NCBI GenBank assembly: GCA_013138655.1 | Contig: WTCI01000207.1 | Coordinates: 1-7,137, forward strand | Direction of reading: 5' to 3' | DNA length: 7,137 nt | From: Desulfuromonadaceae bacterium | Lineage (GTDB): Bacteria > Desulfobacterota > Desulfuromonadia > Desulfuromonadales > Geopsychrobacteraceae | Shown: piece after piece, positions 6,815-7,137 of the stretch | Layout: each line of letters starts with the position of its first letter | Position numbering within the stretch: the first letter of the stretch is position 1 | The notes under the pieces: generated by a model | Seen by the model: only the letters and a program-made list of their open reading frames with translations | Databases searched by the model: none | Told to the model about the DNA's origin: nothing | Translations under genes and position numbers: made by a program

Positions 6815-7137
6815 TCAGAACCCCAGGTCAGCCTGGCCCTGGGCATCATCATCCAACAAGGCTTCGGATTCACTGGTGACTCGCTGATGTGCCTGCTGGC
6901 TCCAAATTTCAATTTTTTCAAACATGCCGATGACCACAACATCCTTATCCAACCCGGCATGATCACGTAACGACTGAGGAACCTGAATGCGCCCCTGGGC
7001 ATTACAGGAACATTCCTTGGCCGGGGCAATCCGGTTACGCAGGTTCGCTTCCCGGCTTGGCCCGGGCGGCATGGCGAGAACATTGGCGCAGATCTCTTCC
7101 CAACGGCTGGGAGGATAAGCGACCAACCCCTGCTTAT
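6815..7137 (-). CDS. mraZ: Transcriptional regulator MraZ, 5' end missing (partial)
   Basis: MraZ is a DNA-binding protein of the AbrB/SpoVT swapped-hairpin family that, in bacteria where it has been studied, binds direct repeats upstream of its own gene and controls the dcw operon. The frame is open to the window edge, so about 106 C-terminal residues are visible and roughly 40 N-terminal residues, including most of the first AbrB-like repeat, are missing. Visible hallmarks are the AYPPSRWEEI segment (visible residues 6-15), the linker RNRIAP, and the second repeat with QGRIQVPQSLRDHAGL (residues 47-62), VVVIG and KIEIW. A TTG at 7126 is in frame but is not a credible start, because it falls inside the conserved fold. 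The second repeat reads CSCNAQGR where the family usually has an acidic residue before QGR. The stop is TGA followed at once by TAA, and rsmH begins directly after. Identity is secure from motifs plus its first position in the cluster. Confidence 0.93.
   Translation of the reverse strand, partial: KQGLVAYPPSRWEEICANVLAMPPGPSREANLRNRIAPAKECSCNAQGRIQVPQSLRDHAGLDKDVVVIGMFEKIEIWSQQAHQRVTSESEALLDDDAQGQADLGF

Noticed and set aside
5636..6970. A 444-codon open frame on the plus strand, opposite rsmH, the start of ftsL and the end of mraZ
   Set aside because: It is longer than rsmH itself, but the product is low in recognisable motifs, has no ribosome binding site evident to me, and lies opposite genes with unmistakable conserved proteins. 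Codon bias of the real genes readily leaves the opposite strand open.
1..7137. Mobile elements, CRISPR, tRNA/rRNA, toxin-antitoxin or defence genes
   Set aside because: The window is filled end to end by seven recognisable dcw genes; the largest gap is 42 bases and holds no repeat or RNA gene.

Overview
The window is a single contiguous stretch of a division and cell wall (dcw) cluster. Every gene is on the minus strand, so the biological order runs from high to low coordinates: mraZ (5' end cut off at 7137), rsmH, ftsL, ftsI (PBP3-type, with a C-terminal PASTA domain), murE, murF and mraY (3' end cut off at position 1). This is the classical gene order of the cluster. I found no inserted, foreign or unrecognised gene.

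The organism looks like a moderately GC-rich Gram-negative bacterium. The MurE has the DNPR motif of meso-diaminopimelate-adding enzymes. The overall flavour (MraY N-terminus, a cluster PBP with a terminal PASTA domain, standard order) resembles Desulfuromonadales/Geobacterales-type deltaproteobacteria. That taxonomic placement is recalled from family resemblance and is not proven here.

Layout by region: 6815-7137 holds the C-terminal two thirds of the transcriptional regulator MraZ. 5870-6811 holds the 16S rRNA methyltransferase RsmH. 5828-5869 is the only real intergenic gap (42 bases) and carries a strong ribosome binding site for ftsL. 5510-5827 is FtsL and 3546-5510 is FtsI; both act at the division septum. 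2026-3546 (MurE) and 639-2033 (MurF) are the cytoplasmic ligases that finish the UDP-MurNAc-pentapeptide. 1-635 is the N-terminal 60% or so of MraY, which moves that product onto the lipid carrier to make lipid I. The proteins therefore cover consecutive steps from soluble precursor to lipid I, together with the septal transpeptidase that uses the finished precursor.

The genes are packed with 3-base gaps or 1-8 base overlaps, apart from the rsmH-ftsL spacer, so one transcript with translational coupling is the natural reading. The promoter and MraZ-binding repeats would lie beyond 7137 and are not visible. No tRNA, rRNA, CRISPR, IS element or convincing terminator is present. The observations below are small-scale ones: start-site structure at mraY, same-frame gene junctions, the PASTA tail and an atypical MraZ repeat. 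I do not see a previously undescribed system.
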